Positions 13,996 to 21,879 of a stretch of DNA of 41,333 bases are shown piece after piece (position 1 is the stretch's first letter; each line of letters begins with the position of its first letter). This DNA comes from CAYMUB01 sp964393545. GTDB lineage: Bacteria; Patescibacteriota; Microgenomatia; Daviesbacterales; UBA10151. The stretch is taken from the NCBI GenBank assembly GCA_964393545.1, contig CAYMUB010000027.1, positions 1 through 41,333 on the forward strand, read 5' to 3'. Both the position numbers and the translations under genes were made by a program. Below the pieces are notes generated by a model. It saw only the letters and a program-made list of their open reading frames with translations. It made no database searches and had not been told where the DNA came from.

Positions 13996-16900
13996 TCATC
14001 TTGTAACTTTCTTCCTAGACTTAGCCTGTCTTTCTACCTTATAATCTGTCTGTACACTAACACTATCTCTGTAGAAATTCAGGAAAGTTTCAGGGAATTT
14101 AGATTTCAATCCAAAAGGTAAAATATAATCTGGGAAGGTAGGTATAGGTTTAGCATTAGGATTTTTACTATCGTATGCATTAGTTCCTTCTATTTCTATA
14201 TTTCTTTTTGGTGCATTATTTATTTGTAAAATTTCATCTCTTAAAGCTTTAGGGAAAGCATCAATCAAACCTTCCTCAAACACATTAACCTTTGTTCCAT
14301 TTAGGTCAATCTGTTTGGCAACCCAAGTTCCGGTAGAATCTTTAATTTTTTCAGTAGTCCATTCTCCTTTGCTATCTTTTACCTTCTGCTCGTTGCCTTC
14401 AATTTTGACTTCATACCTAGCGCCGTTTGCTTTTCCATTCTTATCTCTGATATAACCAAGCATAATCCGATCCCATTCTGCATCGTTATAGATTAAACCA
14501 TTCTCTCCATATTCTAATAAATATTGGTGCATAAAATATCTGGCTGTATGTAAGTTTGCATCAGTTGCGTAAGCGGGCTTTGACCTAAATTCCCAACTGG
14601 TATCCATCCATTTGCTGATTCCATACCAGATTAATGTTCTGGCAAATTTTGCAGTCCCGGGATTAGGACCGAATGTACTTTCAACAACACCCTTCATCAA
14701 GATAATGGTGGGCTTTATAACACTAGCTGCCAAATCAATTCCTGCTCTACGTGTTGATTCTGTCATATCCTTTATGGCTGCTTCAGGATCAGAAGTGGCA
14801 AAATTCCAATCACGTTGCTCCTTATATTTACTGTTCGGTGGACTACCTATATCGCGATTAAAATCACGCCAAAGATACCCGCCTGAAAGGGGTCCGTCTT
14901 TCATCACAGCAAAATTGTCTTTCTCTTTATTACCACTTGTTAACGTCTTACTTTGTCCTACATTATCCTCAGTTCTTTTTACCCATGATACAAAGTCTCT
15001 TGGGTTTTCTATAATGCCCTCATAGCCAGTTTGGGCAAAAACAACTTCATTTCCGCCTTTCTCGAGTCCTACAAGCTGGGTAATTGGATCTCTGGTAGCA
15101 CCATAATTTTTGGTCCATTCCTGTTCCAAAGGTATTGCCACATTATCCAACAAATCATTTAACCAAACAGTGTCTTTGGAGGTACCATACAACAAATTAA
15201 GATAATTCCTGACGTCTTTTACACCTGCACCACGAGTGTCGTGCCCCGGGAAATTAAAAAATCTACCTCTTCTTCCAAACTTTGCTTTCATCACCATTTG
15301 CATTAAAAGTCCCAACCTTCTCTCAGTCTCTGCATTCTTTGAACCGGTATTTTTTTCATCCATTGGCTTTCCATCCTCTCCTACTGCAGGCATAGCTTCT
15401 TTTAGACTTCCCGGCCGGGTATCTTTTTCAATAGCAGCCAGAAGCAGAGTTGGTCTGGTGGTATCGTGGGAACCTATATACCAGGCTGCAGATGTTGGTA
15501 TATCAATATCAATTCCTAGTAGGTTAGTTAAAACATCATACATTTTAAACATTCTGTCTTTAGGTAACTTAGTTTGATCCTCCCTAATAAGAGCCTGCAT
15601 TAATGCTCTATATAATGTTTTTTGCGGTACAGCTTCATTTGCAGCAATAGGATCCTCACCTGCATCTACTAAGTATTTATTTATTTCAGCTAACTCTTTA
15701 ATTACTCTTTGTTGCTCTTCAGTTAATGCAGCTCCTGTTGCTTTAGGATCAATTGCTTTAACAGTGTGCCAGGCTAAGACTGCAGCAGAGTCTAACATCA
15801 AACCCCGGCAAAGCCGCTCAGCCACCACCATTCTGCTATTGACTTTTCTTTTCTTTGTTAATTTATAGGACCTATCAGTATCTATTTGATTATCATATTC
15901 AAACATATTTATAAATTCGCTGTAACTAGGACCAAAAACAGTTCTAGTGGGAGCCTTAAAAGATCTGGCTAAAGGGTGCTGAAAGAGTACTCTCTCTGCA
16001 TCTCTGGGATCCCCAAACTTACCTGTTCTTTGCCATTCCAAAGCTTGTTTACAATACTCCTCCCAACGGGTTTCTTTAGTAGGTTTATCATCAACATCAA
16101 GGATGTTACCCTTGTTTGCTGCTTTATCAGCATCATCTAACTTAGAGAATTCTACTTTTAGTCTCTGGAAAGCAGGGTGAGTTGGATTGCCTATAGCTGT
16201 AATATCTCCATGATCATTTACAGTTAAATTTAAAAGGTCACTCATTTTCCTAAGTTTGCTGGTCATTAAAAATTCAGTTATTTCGTTCTTTCTTCTGATT
16301 TGCCACCTGTGCAGTTTGTTCATATCACGGGCACCTTTGGCTAAATTTGCATCTTTTTGACCATATCTCCAGAATTCCCCATCTTTAACTAAGAATTGCT
16401 GAGCAGCTAACATAATCATCCCATCACGATCAAGAATTAGAGCATCTACCAAATGATCCTGTTGTTCTGTATTTTGTGTTGCCTCTGCCAAATACATCAT
16501 ATAAGCAGAATACGGACCCCAATCAATCCTGACCTTATCAGAAAAGAAATAGGCTCCCATTAAATTTAAGTTATCTGCAAGAGTTGATTTTAGACGCCTG
16601 AATTCACTTTCAGATTCCACATGGAAATCAACCAGTGCTGCATCTATTTTTTCTTTTTCCTGACCTAATTTACTATGAAGTTGTTCTGGTAAACCTGTGC
16701 CTAGTTTTCTTTGAACTTTAGTAACAATATAAGGAATCATCTCTTCTAATTCCTGAACATCATCAGCCACGAATTTAATATATGTTTCATAGCCACCACC
16801 ACGGTTAGGAACCCAAGGCTCCAACCGCCTTTGCCCCTCAATGGCACCCCTAAAATCTTCAAAATCTTGTGCCACTACCTCTTTACCTTCCTCGTCTTTA

Positions 16901-18102
16901 ACTGCATGTCCACCTACGTCGATGACCTGACCTTTCCAGACCTTAGTGATTCCTGTATCTTCCGGCCGAATAATCTTTTTACGATCTTCAACTACCTGCA
17001 AAATTATATCTGTACTTTTCTCATTAAAATAATCTATTATTCCCCCATATTTTTGCGCCTCTGTTTTGTCAGACCAAAATCCCTTTGTTTTATCTCCTTC
17101 TATGGAAGCTTTTGCACCTCGTAGTTTTTCTTGCAACATTGGCAGCTTACCGTGGTCCTGATATTCATCCCTGCCTTCTTTTTCACTATTTGTTACCTTA
17201 ACTCTGGAACCATAATAAATACCGGATAATTCCTCTCTTAAAGAATCAAACCAACCTTTTTTATTAGCTTCAAGTAATAAATCATCTCGTTCTTTTCTGG
17301 CATCAGCCAATTCAGTTGTCTTCTTAGGGTCCGTGTCTGACATAGCATCCGCTGTAGTTATTCTTTTTAAAGCTTTTTGAAAGTCTGAATCCCCTGTCCA
17401 AGCAGGACTCTCTGGAGTAGGGACAGGGGGAGTTAATGCTTGGATCCGCCATTTATCCAATTGATTTAGAAAATTTAGTGCTAGAACTGAGTCTACTCCC
17501 CGCCGATCAAGTAACCCCTCAATACGTGTAGCTACCCTGTTGAAAAAAGTCTCATCTGCTCCCCCTGCGAGACCGCGTGTGTAAACTTGTGATGCGATTG
17601 TGCTTAATGAGGTATCTGCAGCATAATCTTTGGGATCAAAACCTAAACGAATATATTCAGATGAGGGGATAACCCCGACTAAACCTGACTTTATCAGAGT
17701 GCGTCTTTGTTCTGTACTAAAACCTGCTTCTTTTAAAATTTCCGCTTTCTGCCGAAGCTGAGCCGGAGTATAATTATAAACACTCGCTGTTTTTAGGTTG
17801 TCTTTGCCTGGTTCACCTGAGCCTACAGAGTGGGCTTTTAAAATTACTCCTTCTTGTTTTTCTTTCTCTTCAGCAGTAAGATTAGGATCTAAAAATTGCT
17901 GTGCTGCTTTCAAACGATCCTGATCAGTTAAAGAGGCATTAGCAACTACTTGATGTTCTCCTGGTTTAACTAAAACTTGTAATCTTGGTCTGTTAAATAT
18001 TCTTCCTAAGATCCCCGGCCTTTGAGAGTCAGTTGTTTCAGGAATAACAATCTCACCTGTTGCTCCTGTTGGATTTTCTGCCATATTTTCTAGTCTATTC
18101 AT
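13996..18102 (-). CDS. Very large protein of unknown function inside the T4SS locus
   Basis: A 1368-residue protein, the largest gene here, with no domain I recognise. There is no signal peptide. A Pro-rich N-terminus is followed by a mostly charged, helical body rich in Lys, Asp and Glu, and the C-terminus is basic (ERQAKSRKKVTR). A single amphipathic-to-hydrophobic stretch (SVIKPTIILMKGVVESTFG) lies at about 1125-1145; otherwise it looks soluble and cytoplasmic. It has a TTGACA promoter five bases from the ATG and converges with virB6. A second ATG at 18084 is possible, but the promoter spacing favours 18102. Position suggests a cytoplasmic base, scaffold or cargo protein of the secretion machine. 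This is inference; no enzyme motif was found. Confidence 0.7.
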   Translation of the reverse strand: MNRLENMAENPTGATGEIVIPETTDSQRPGILGRIFNRPRLQVLVKPGEHQVVANASLTDQDRLKAAQQFLDPNLTAEEKEKQEGVILKAHSVGSGEPGKDNLKTASVYNYTPAQLRQKAEILKEAGFSTEQRRTLIKSGLVGVIPSSEYIRLGFDPKDYAADTSLSTIASQVYTRGLAGGADETFFNRVATRIEGLLDRRGVDSVLALNFLNQLDKWRIQALTPPVPTPESPAWTGDSDFQKALKRITTADAMSDTDPKKTTELADARKERDDLLLEANKKGWFDSLREELSGIYYGSRVKVTNSEKEGRDEYQDHGKLPMLQEKLRGAKASIEGDKTKGFWSDKTEAQKYGGIIDYFNEKSTDIILQVVEDRKKIIRPEDTGITKVWKGQVIDVGGHAVKDEEGKEVVAQDFEDFRGAIEGQRRLEPWVPNRGGGYETYIKFVADDVQELEEMIPYIVTKVQRKLGTGLPEQLHSKLGQEKEKIDAALVDFHVESESEFRRLKSTLADNLNLMGAYFFSDKVRIDWGPYSAYMMYLAEATQNTEQQDHLVDALILDRDGMIMLAAQQFLVKDGEFWRYGQKDANLAKGARDMNKLHRWQIRRKNEITEFLMTSKLRKMSDLLNLTVNDHGDITAIGNPTHPAFQRLKVEFSKLDDADKAANKGNILDVDDKPTKETRWEEYCKQALEWQRTGKFGDPRDAERVLFQHPLARSFKAPTRTVFGPSYSEFINMFEYDNQIDTDRSYKLTKKRKVNSRMVVAERLCRGLMLDSAAVLAWHTVKAIDPKATGAALTEEQQRVIKELAEINKYLVDAGEDPIAANEAVPQKTLYRALMQALIREDQTKLPKDRMFKMYDVLTNLLGIDIDIPTSAAWYIGSHDTTRPTLLLAAIEKDTRPGSLKEAMPAVGEDGKPMDEKNTGSKNAETERRLGLLMQMVMKAKFGRRGRFFNFPGHDTRGAGVKDVRNYLNLLYGTSKDTVWLNDLLDNVAIPLEQEWTKNYGATRDPITQLVGLEKGGNEVVFAQTGYEGIIENPRDFVSWVKRTEDNVGQSKTLTSGNKEKDNFAVMKDGPLSGGYLWRDFNRDIGSPPNSKYKEQRDWNFATSDPEAAIKDMTESTRRAGIDLAASVIKPTIILMKGVVESTFGPNPGTAKFARTLIWYGISKWMDTSWEFRSKPAYATDANLHTARYFMHQYLLEYGENGLIYNDAEWDRIMLGYIRDKNGKANGARYEVKIEGNEQKVKDSKGEWTTEKIKDSTGTWVAKQIDLNGTKVNVFEEGLIDAFPKALRDEILQINNAPKRNIEIEGTNAYDSKNPNAKPIPTFPDYILPFGLKSKFPETFLNFYRDSVSVQTDYKVERQAKSRKKVTR

Positions 18103-18107
18103 AGTTT

Positions 18108-18137
18108 AGTGTAAGGTTTTTGTAATCCTACTGTCAA
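18108..18137 (-). promoter_or_regulatory. Promoter of the 1368-aa gene
   Basis: TTGACA (18137-18132), 18-bp spacer, TACACT (18113-18108), five bases to the ATG at 18102. The -35 matches consensus fully. Confidence 0.6.
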
Positions 18138-18205
18138 TCCTTCGACTTTGCTCAGGATTAAATCCTTTCTGCGTGTAGTTTACACTGAGCGTTAGCGAAG
18201 TGCTT
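18138..18205. repeat. Degenerate copies of a small dispersed palindrome
   Basis: ATCCTTCGACTTTGCTCAGGAT and CACTGAGCGTTAGCGAAGTG resemble the inner arm of the repeat at 1449-1515 (ATCCTTCGCTACGCTCAGGAT). Each can form a short hairpin. They may end transcription of the AAA ATPase gene, which stops at 18247. Confidence 0.5.
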
Positions 18206-18246
18206 GATTTAAAACTGATATAATACTGACGGGATTGAGGCTAATA

Positions 18247-19425
18247 CTATACAGAAGTTGCTAAGATGACCTTTTTTTCTTTACTATACTCTTTCACAAT
18301 AACATAATATTGATCTAACCCAAGTGACTCAGCTCTCATCTTTAAATGGGTTATATCCCGTTTTGAAGCAGTTATTTTGACCTCACAGGCAATTTCTTCA
18401 TCAAAAATAAAATCAACTTCAGTTGTATCTTTATAGAAAAAATTAAGTTTATAATGAGGTCTAAAACTTTGGAAAATGCTTTGCTCAAAAAGCTGTCCTT
18501 CTGAAACCTTACCTAAAACATTTGCCATTCCTCCATCACACAGGTAAAGTTTCTTACTCCCTGCAGCTTGCCTGTCAATACTTTTTGAGAATTTAGATAG
18601 AAAAGTAATAAAATAAGTGTGCTCCAAAAAGCTAAGATAATTATAGACGGTTTGACGGGAAAGGGCTAAACTATTTGCCAGCTTGGCTATTTCAATTTTC
18701 GAACCTACCCGCGGAATCAACAATAGAATTAAGTCTCTTAGTTTAGCTGTATCTTGAAAATCAGCCAAGGTTTTTACATCCTGCTCAAAATAAGAGGTAA
18801 ATATTTCTTGAAGCAGAATCTTCTTCCGGTTATGGTCTGCTTCTAAAACAACTCTGGGAAAACCGCCGTATTCCATAAATTCATTGTAATAAGGGATTAG
18901 CCGTTCGTAACTTATTTGATTTTTTTGCTCTGCTTTTTCAGAAAATGTAACTACTCCTTTTCTGAGAAATCCTTTAAAAACTAGGAATTCAGAAAAAGTC
19001 AGCGGGAACATTTCAAAGACAACTTTGCGGCCTGCCATTGATTCTGGGAATAGATTCTTAAGATAGAAACTGCTTGATCCAGTCAGAATAAACTTAACAT
19101 CCCAGTGATCAGAAAGATACTTGACTACCCGACTAATTACAGGCAGGTTTTGTATCTCGTCCAATAAGATAAACGCTCTTTCTTTATTAGTAATTCCAAG
19201 ATCAGCAAGGTTATTCCAAACCGCATCAAAATTATCAATTTCAAATATCTTCCGGTGAAGAGGATTTTCCAAATCTAACATTACCTTGTTTGGTGTTTTG
19301 ACTTTAGAAAATAAGTACTCTAACACAGTAGTTTTTCCCACTCTGCGCATACCTGTAATAACGATATTCTCTTTCGTAGTGAGTTCTTTTTCTAACTTTG
19401 GGAAGATAGCCCTGGGATAAATCAT
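18247..19425 (-). CDS. AAA ATPase with DUF4143 domain
   Basis: A 392-residue protein of the AAA_14/DUF4143 family. Walker A is GMRRVGKTT (25-33), Walker B is FILLDEIQNL (about 86-95), and the sensor region is FILTGSSSFYL. A winged-helix-like part (KIEIAKLANSLALSRQTVYNYLSFLE) and a PD-(D/E)xK-like core (TEVDFIFDEEIACEVKIT) make up the DUF4143 half. The family is common in archaea and candidate phyla and often lies in mobile or defence contexts; its substrate is unknown. It has its own strong promoter and starts a minus-strand cassette with the small Cys/His protein and Phd/VapC that splits the secretion locus. Confidence 0.85.
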   Translation of the reverse strand: MIYPRAIFPKLEKELTTKENIVITGMRRVGKTTVLEYLFSKVKTPNKVMLDLENPLHRKIFEIDNFDAVWNNLADLGITNKERAFILLDEIQNLPVISRVVKYLSDHWDVKFILTGSSSFYLKNLFPESMAGRKVVFEMFPLTFSEFLVFKGFLRKGVVTFSEKAEQKNQISYERLIPYYNEFMEYGGFPRVVLEADHNRKKILLQEIFTSYFEQDVKTLADFQDTAKLRDLILLLIPRVGSKIEIAKLANSLALSRQTVYNYLSFLEHTYFITFLSKFSKSIDRQAAGSKKLYLCDGGMANVLGKVSEGQLFEQSIFQSFRPHYKLNFFYKDTTEVDFIFDEEIACEVKITASKRDITHLKMRAESLGLDQYYVIVKEYSKEKKVILATSV

Positions 19426-19437
19426 ATGTACATTGAT

Positions 19438-19466
19438 ACATTACATATACGGGGGGTATTTGTCAA
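19438..19466 (-). promoter_or_regulatory. Promoter of the AAA/DUF4143 gene with dyad
   Basis: TTGACA (19466-19461), 17-bp spacer, TAATGT (19443-19438), 12 bases to ATG 19425. TATGTA and TACATA half-sites 11 bp apart span the -10 and leader, a possible operator. Confidence 0.55.
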
Positions 19467-19475
19467 GGACAATTA

Positions 19476-19865
19476 TCAAGCAGCCAGTTTGTTTGTTGGA
19501 AATCCTACCAAAGGGCTTGAAGTTAATTTACCAGTATTTGACTTGACTTGAGGCCTTGAACTAAGTCCTCCCATCCCCCTTCTGCTGCACTTACTGCCGA
19601 AGTGATGGTTTTGTTCTGTCCCACTCAAGCACCCAGAACAAGGCCCTCTTCCTCCTCTACTTTTATTTCTTACAAATTCTGCAACATTCTTAATCAAAGT
19701 AATACCTCCAGTAAAGACTGTTCCTAATTTAATTTTAAATCTATCTCTTCCTATACCAACTATTTCTGCTGTTTTTGGGATTTGGGGAAAAACTGGCCCT
19801 TCATGAGTTGGCAGGGGGCTAATTGCAGTTTCAATATCAGCTATACGTTCAACTGTTATAGGCAT
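19476..19865 (-). CDS. Small Gly/Ser-rich protein with Cys and His, unknown
   Basis: A 129-residue protein started at ATG 19865; an AAAGGTG site lies six bases upstream. A GTG nine bases further up is less likely. The first 70 residues look folded (VERIADIETAISPLP, then IVGIGRDRFKIKLGTVFTGGITLIKNVAEFV). The rest is low in complexity and basic, with two CxxC-like pieces (CSGC, and a lone C after HHFGSK). No family recognised. It may be a gene whose 3' half has drifted. Confidence 0.45.
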   Translation of the reverse strand: MPITVERIADIETAISPLPTHEGPVFPQIPKTAEIVGIGRDRFKIKLGTVFTGGITLIKNVAEFVRNKSRGGRGPCSGCLSGTEQNHHFGSKCSRRGMGGLSSRPQVKSNTGKLTSSPLVGFPTNKLAA

Positions 19866-19924
19866 AATAGACACCTTTTGGCAATTGACTATGATACAAC
19901 AGATACTTTAAAACCGCAAATTTG

Positions 19925-20302
19925 TTAAGCTTTTAGCAACTTGAGATTATATTTCCAAATTTTTTGATCAGAGGTAATTAAAGTTAGATTTTCCACTCTG
20001 GCTTGAGATATTAAAATTCTGTCAAATGGGTCTTTGTGATGAAGGGGTAGTTTCTCAACTGCTAAAGCATGCGTAATCTGGATAGGAATAATTTGTAGGT
20101 CTGTTTTTTTAATGGCGGCTTCTATATCAAAAGGTGTTTTAAGTTTTTTAAGGCTTCTTTTTATACTTATTTCCCAAATAGTCACAACACTTACAAAAAT
20201 TTTATTTTTAGAATTGCTTATTTCATTTTTAATATCTTTTTTGAGACGTTTGCTACCCTCCATTGCCCAGATAAAAACATGAGTATCCAGAAGATACTTC
20301 AT
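19925..20302 (-). CDS. PIN-domain toxin (VapC-like, Phd-paired)
   Basis: A 125-residue PIN protein with the four expected acidic residues: D6 in LLDTHVFIW, E44 in VTIWEIS, D94 in KDPFDRILISQA and D112 in LITSDQKIWKY. The motifs LDTHxxIW and DPFDR mark the subgroup paired with Phd antitoxins rather than with ribbon-helix-helix ones, so it is not a recent copy of the toxin at 4665. It should be a ribonuclease that inhibits translation. The start overlaps the antitoxin stop by four bases. Confidence 0.87.
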   Translation of the reverse strand: MKYLLDTHVFIWAMEGSKRLKKDIKNEISNSKNKIFVSVVTIWEISIKRSLKKLKTPFDIEAAIKKTDLQIIPIQITHALAVEKLPLHHKDPFDRILISQARVENLTLITSDQKIWKYNLKLLKA

Positions 20303-20547
20303 TTGGGAAATATCTCTCCTTCATAAAACAACTTATTGATTTCTTCATCTTCCTCATCAAAGTCTTCAGACATCCACACCTTACCCTTCCATAAACCTAA
20401 CTTGCGAGGCTTAAGCTTTTCCTTATAATAACTGAGTTTTGCTACAGGTCTACCTGCTTTGGCGATTATTATTTCTTCCCCTTTTGAGGTTTTTTCTAAT
20501 AGTTTAGAAAGATTTGTCTTGGCCTCATGAATATTATATATTTGCAT
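20299..20547 (-). CDS. Phd/YefM-type antitoxin
   Basis: An 82-residue protein. The first 50 residues carry the Phd pattern (IHEAKTNLSKLLEKTSKGEEIIIAKAGRPVAKL), a DNA-binding dimer; the acidic tail (MSEDFDEEDEEINKLFYEG) should bind the toxin. It is upstream of and overlaps the PIN toxin gene. The start lies eight bases after a -10 box, with no ribosome binding site, so the transcript is almost leaderless. Confidence 0.88.
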   Translation of the reverse strand: MQIYNIHEAKTNLSKLLEKTSKGEEIIIAKAGRPVAKLSYYKEKLKPRKLGLWKGKVWMSEDFDEEDEEINKLFYEGEIFPK

Positions 20548-20555
20548 ATGAACTT

Positions 20556-20584
20556 ATCTTAGCTAACTTAGCTAAGTTTGTCAA
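20556..20584 (-). promoter_or_regulatory. Phd-vapC promoter with overlapping palindromic operator
   Basis: TTGACA (20584-20579), 17-bp spacer, TAAGAT (20561-20556). The spacer contains two adjacent TTAGCTAA palindromes, an evident site for Phd autorepression. Confidence 0.65.
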
Positions 20585-20592
20585 CATTTAAA

Positions 20593-21525
20593 TTAACAAC
20601 GAACTGCTTTAGGATTGGGACAAACAGGGTTTTGACAGCTTTCTACATATCCTTCTCTTGGTCTTTTATTAACTGTCTTACAGGCAGGACAAGGAAAATA
20701 CAAAGATCCCTTACTATCTGACTCCACCAAACTACTATTCCCGAGTGTTAAAGAGTTTTTGGAAAATGCTTGAAAAGCTGTGCTCTGCAAAAGAACAGGG
20801 CAACTACCTGATTCTTTCCCCAGCATACCTAAAACCATCCTTCTGGAGTCTTCCAAGGGTAAACTTTTATCAGAGAGTCTTTGATAAACAATCCTGGCTT
20901 GAACAAGCGCCTCTTCTTTTGCTCTTTTATCTTCTCCTGCTCTTACCATTTGCCATAAAGCAGGATCTATAATTAACTCCTGCAATATATACATCCAGGA
21001 ATTACCTCCGGTATTCAAAATAAGCGGAGTAGCTCTAACCTCATTAAGACTGGAGAGTAAAGGTCTGTTCTGACTATAATTTGATAAATCCTGAGCAAAC
21101 TTTAGACATTTTTCTTCATCAAAATCCAGTATTAACGCCCGGTTGAACAACTTTTTAGTTCCACCTTCCTGTTGTATCTCACTAATAATAACCTTAGAAG
21201 TAGGATAAATACCTGGATAAGGAGGACTAACCCAAGCTATTGCTCCTTCATTATTATTTTTAGCCCAATGTTCAATAACAGATAGAGCCTGGAATTCTAA
21301 TTCACCTACAGGGTGCGTTCTTAAAACTACATCTCTGACCCTGCAATGTGCTGTAGGAGATAACAGTTCTCCATTCTCTGCAACCAGGAAGTAATAAGGA
21401 TCAGGAATTCTTTTAGTCTCCAGAGAATAAGAAGCCAGTTCTTCTGCAACTTGTTCTTGACCCTTAACTCCCCAGGCTGAAATAAAAGAATTAATTTCTG
21501 GACGTTCTAATGTGTTTGCTGGCAT
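20593..21525 (-). CDS. Zinc-ribbon protein of unknown function, T4SS-locus
   Basis: A 310-residue protein I do not recognise. Most of it (1-265) is mixed alpha/beta with no membrane segment or signal peptide. The C-terminus ends in a zinc ribbon (CPAC at about 282-285, then CQNPVC at about 300-305, and a final Cys). A GGAG ribosome binding site lies five bases before the ATG, unusual here, and directly after an intrinsic terminator. Expression is therefore probably controlled by read-through of the leader RNA described at 21526-21720. It lies between the large 1368-aa gene and the PrgI gene but on the opposite strand. Confidence 0.6.
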   Translation of the reverse strand: MPANTLERPEINSFISAWGVKGQEQVAEELASYSLETKRIPDPYYFLVAENGELLSPTAHCRVRDVVLRTHPVGELEFQALSVIEHWAKNNNEGAIAWVSPPYPGIYPTSKVIISEIQQEGGTKKLFNRALILDFDEEKCLKFAQDLSNYSQNRPLLSSLNEVRATPLILNTGGNSWMYILQELIIDPALWQMVRAGEDKRAKEEALVQARIVYQRLSDKSLPLEDSRRMVLGMLGKESGSCPVLLQSTAFQAFSKNSLTLGNSSLVESDSKGSLYFPCPACKTVNKRPREGYVESCQNPVCPNPKAVRC

Positions 21526-21720
21526 ATTTACTCCATAAAAAATCCCCTCTTTCGAGGGGTGGGAAATAGACTTTCTTTGGCTCGAAGAGTCCCGTACCGG
21601 ACGGTACAGGATGAAAGGATTCAGGCAGCCCGGCTGTTACGGTTACGGCATAGCGATAGATGTACACTATCTTCCCCTGATGAAGGTTGATCTGAACCAA
21701 CCAATCCTTTTTAAATTGTG
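21526..21720 (-). ncRNA. Structured leader RNA, candidate riboswitch or attenuator
   Basis: About 180 nt between a TTGACA promoter and an intrinsic terminator, upstream of the 310-aa gene. Visible hairpins in order: GGTTG/CAACC, GATAG/CTATC (7-nt loop), CAGC/GCTG, and an 8-bp stem CCTGTACC/GGTACGGG with loop GTCC, then the terminator. AGGGG at 21678-21674 can pair with CCCCT of the terminator 5' arm, which would open the terminator and free the GGAG site. I recognise no known class. A 69-codon frame crosses it but looks non-coding. Confidence 0.5.
21537..21559 (-). terminator. Intrinsic terminator in the leader of the 310-aa gene
   Basis: CCCCTC-GAAA-GAGGGG followed by ATTTTTT. It stands before the ribosome binding site of the 310-aa gene, which fits attenuation. 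It is the clearest intrinsic terminator in the window. Confidence 0.8.
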
Positions 21721-21726
21721 ATAACC

Positions 21727-21756
21727 AGATTACTTTATTATTTGGCAGACTGTCAA
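21727..21756 (-). promoter_or_regulatory. Promoter of the leader RNA
   Basis: A consensus TTGACA at 21756-21751 with a weak TAATCT (21732-21727) 18 bp downstream. Transcription would begin near 21720. Confidence 0.4.
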
Positions 21757-21879
21757 TAATTAATCTCTGATAGACTAACCTACCCTTGTTACTGCATTAG
21801 TATTAATTTGTCCTTGAATGACCTAGTTTGTCTATCTGGACTATGGTTTTTTCACGTTATATAAAGAAACAGCAGATAT

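Noticed and set aside
15236..17124. Plus-strand open frames inside the 1368-aa gene
   Set aside because: They are shadows of a long, well-formed minus-strand gene, with no promoter or start signal and with protein sequences that look random.
4665..20302. The two PIN toxins as recent duplicates
   Set aside because: They share only the catalytic acids. One pairs with a ribbon-helix-helix antitoxin and the other with Phd, so they are from different subgroups.
21491..21700. 69-codon minus-strand frame across the leader of the 310-aa gene
   Set aside because: It covers the hairpins and terminator, overlaps the next gene's start, and has no promoter-to-start spacing or ribosome binding site. It reads as structured RNA, not protein.
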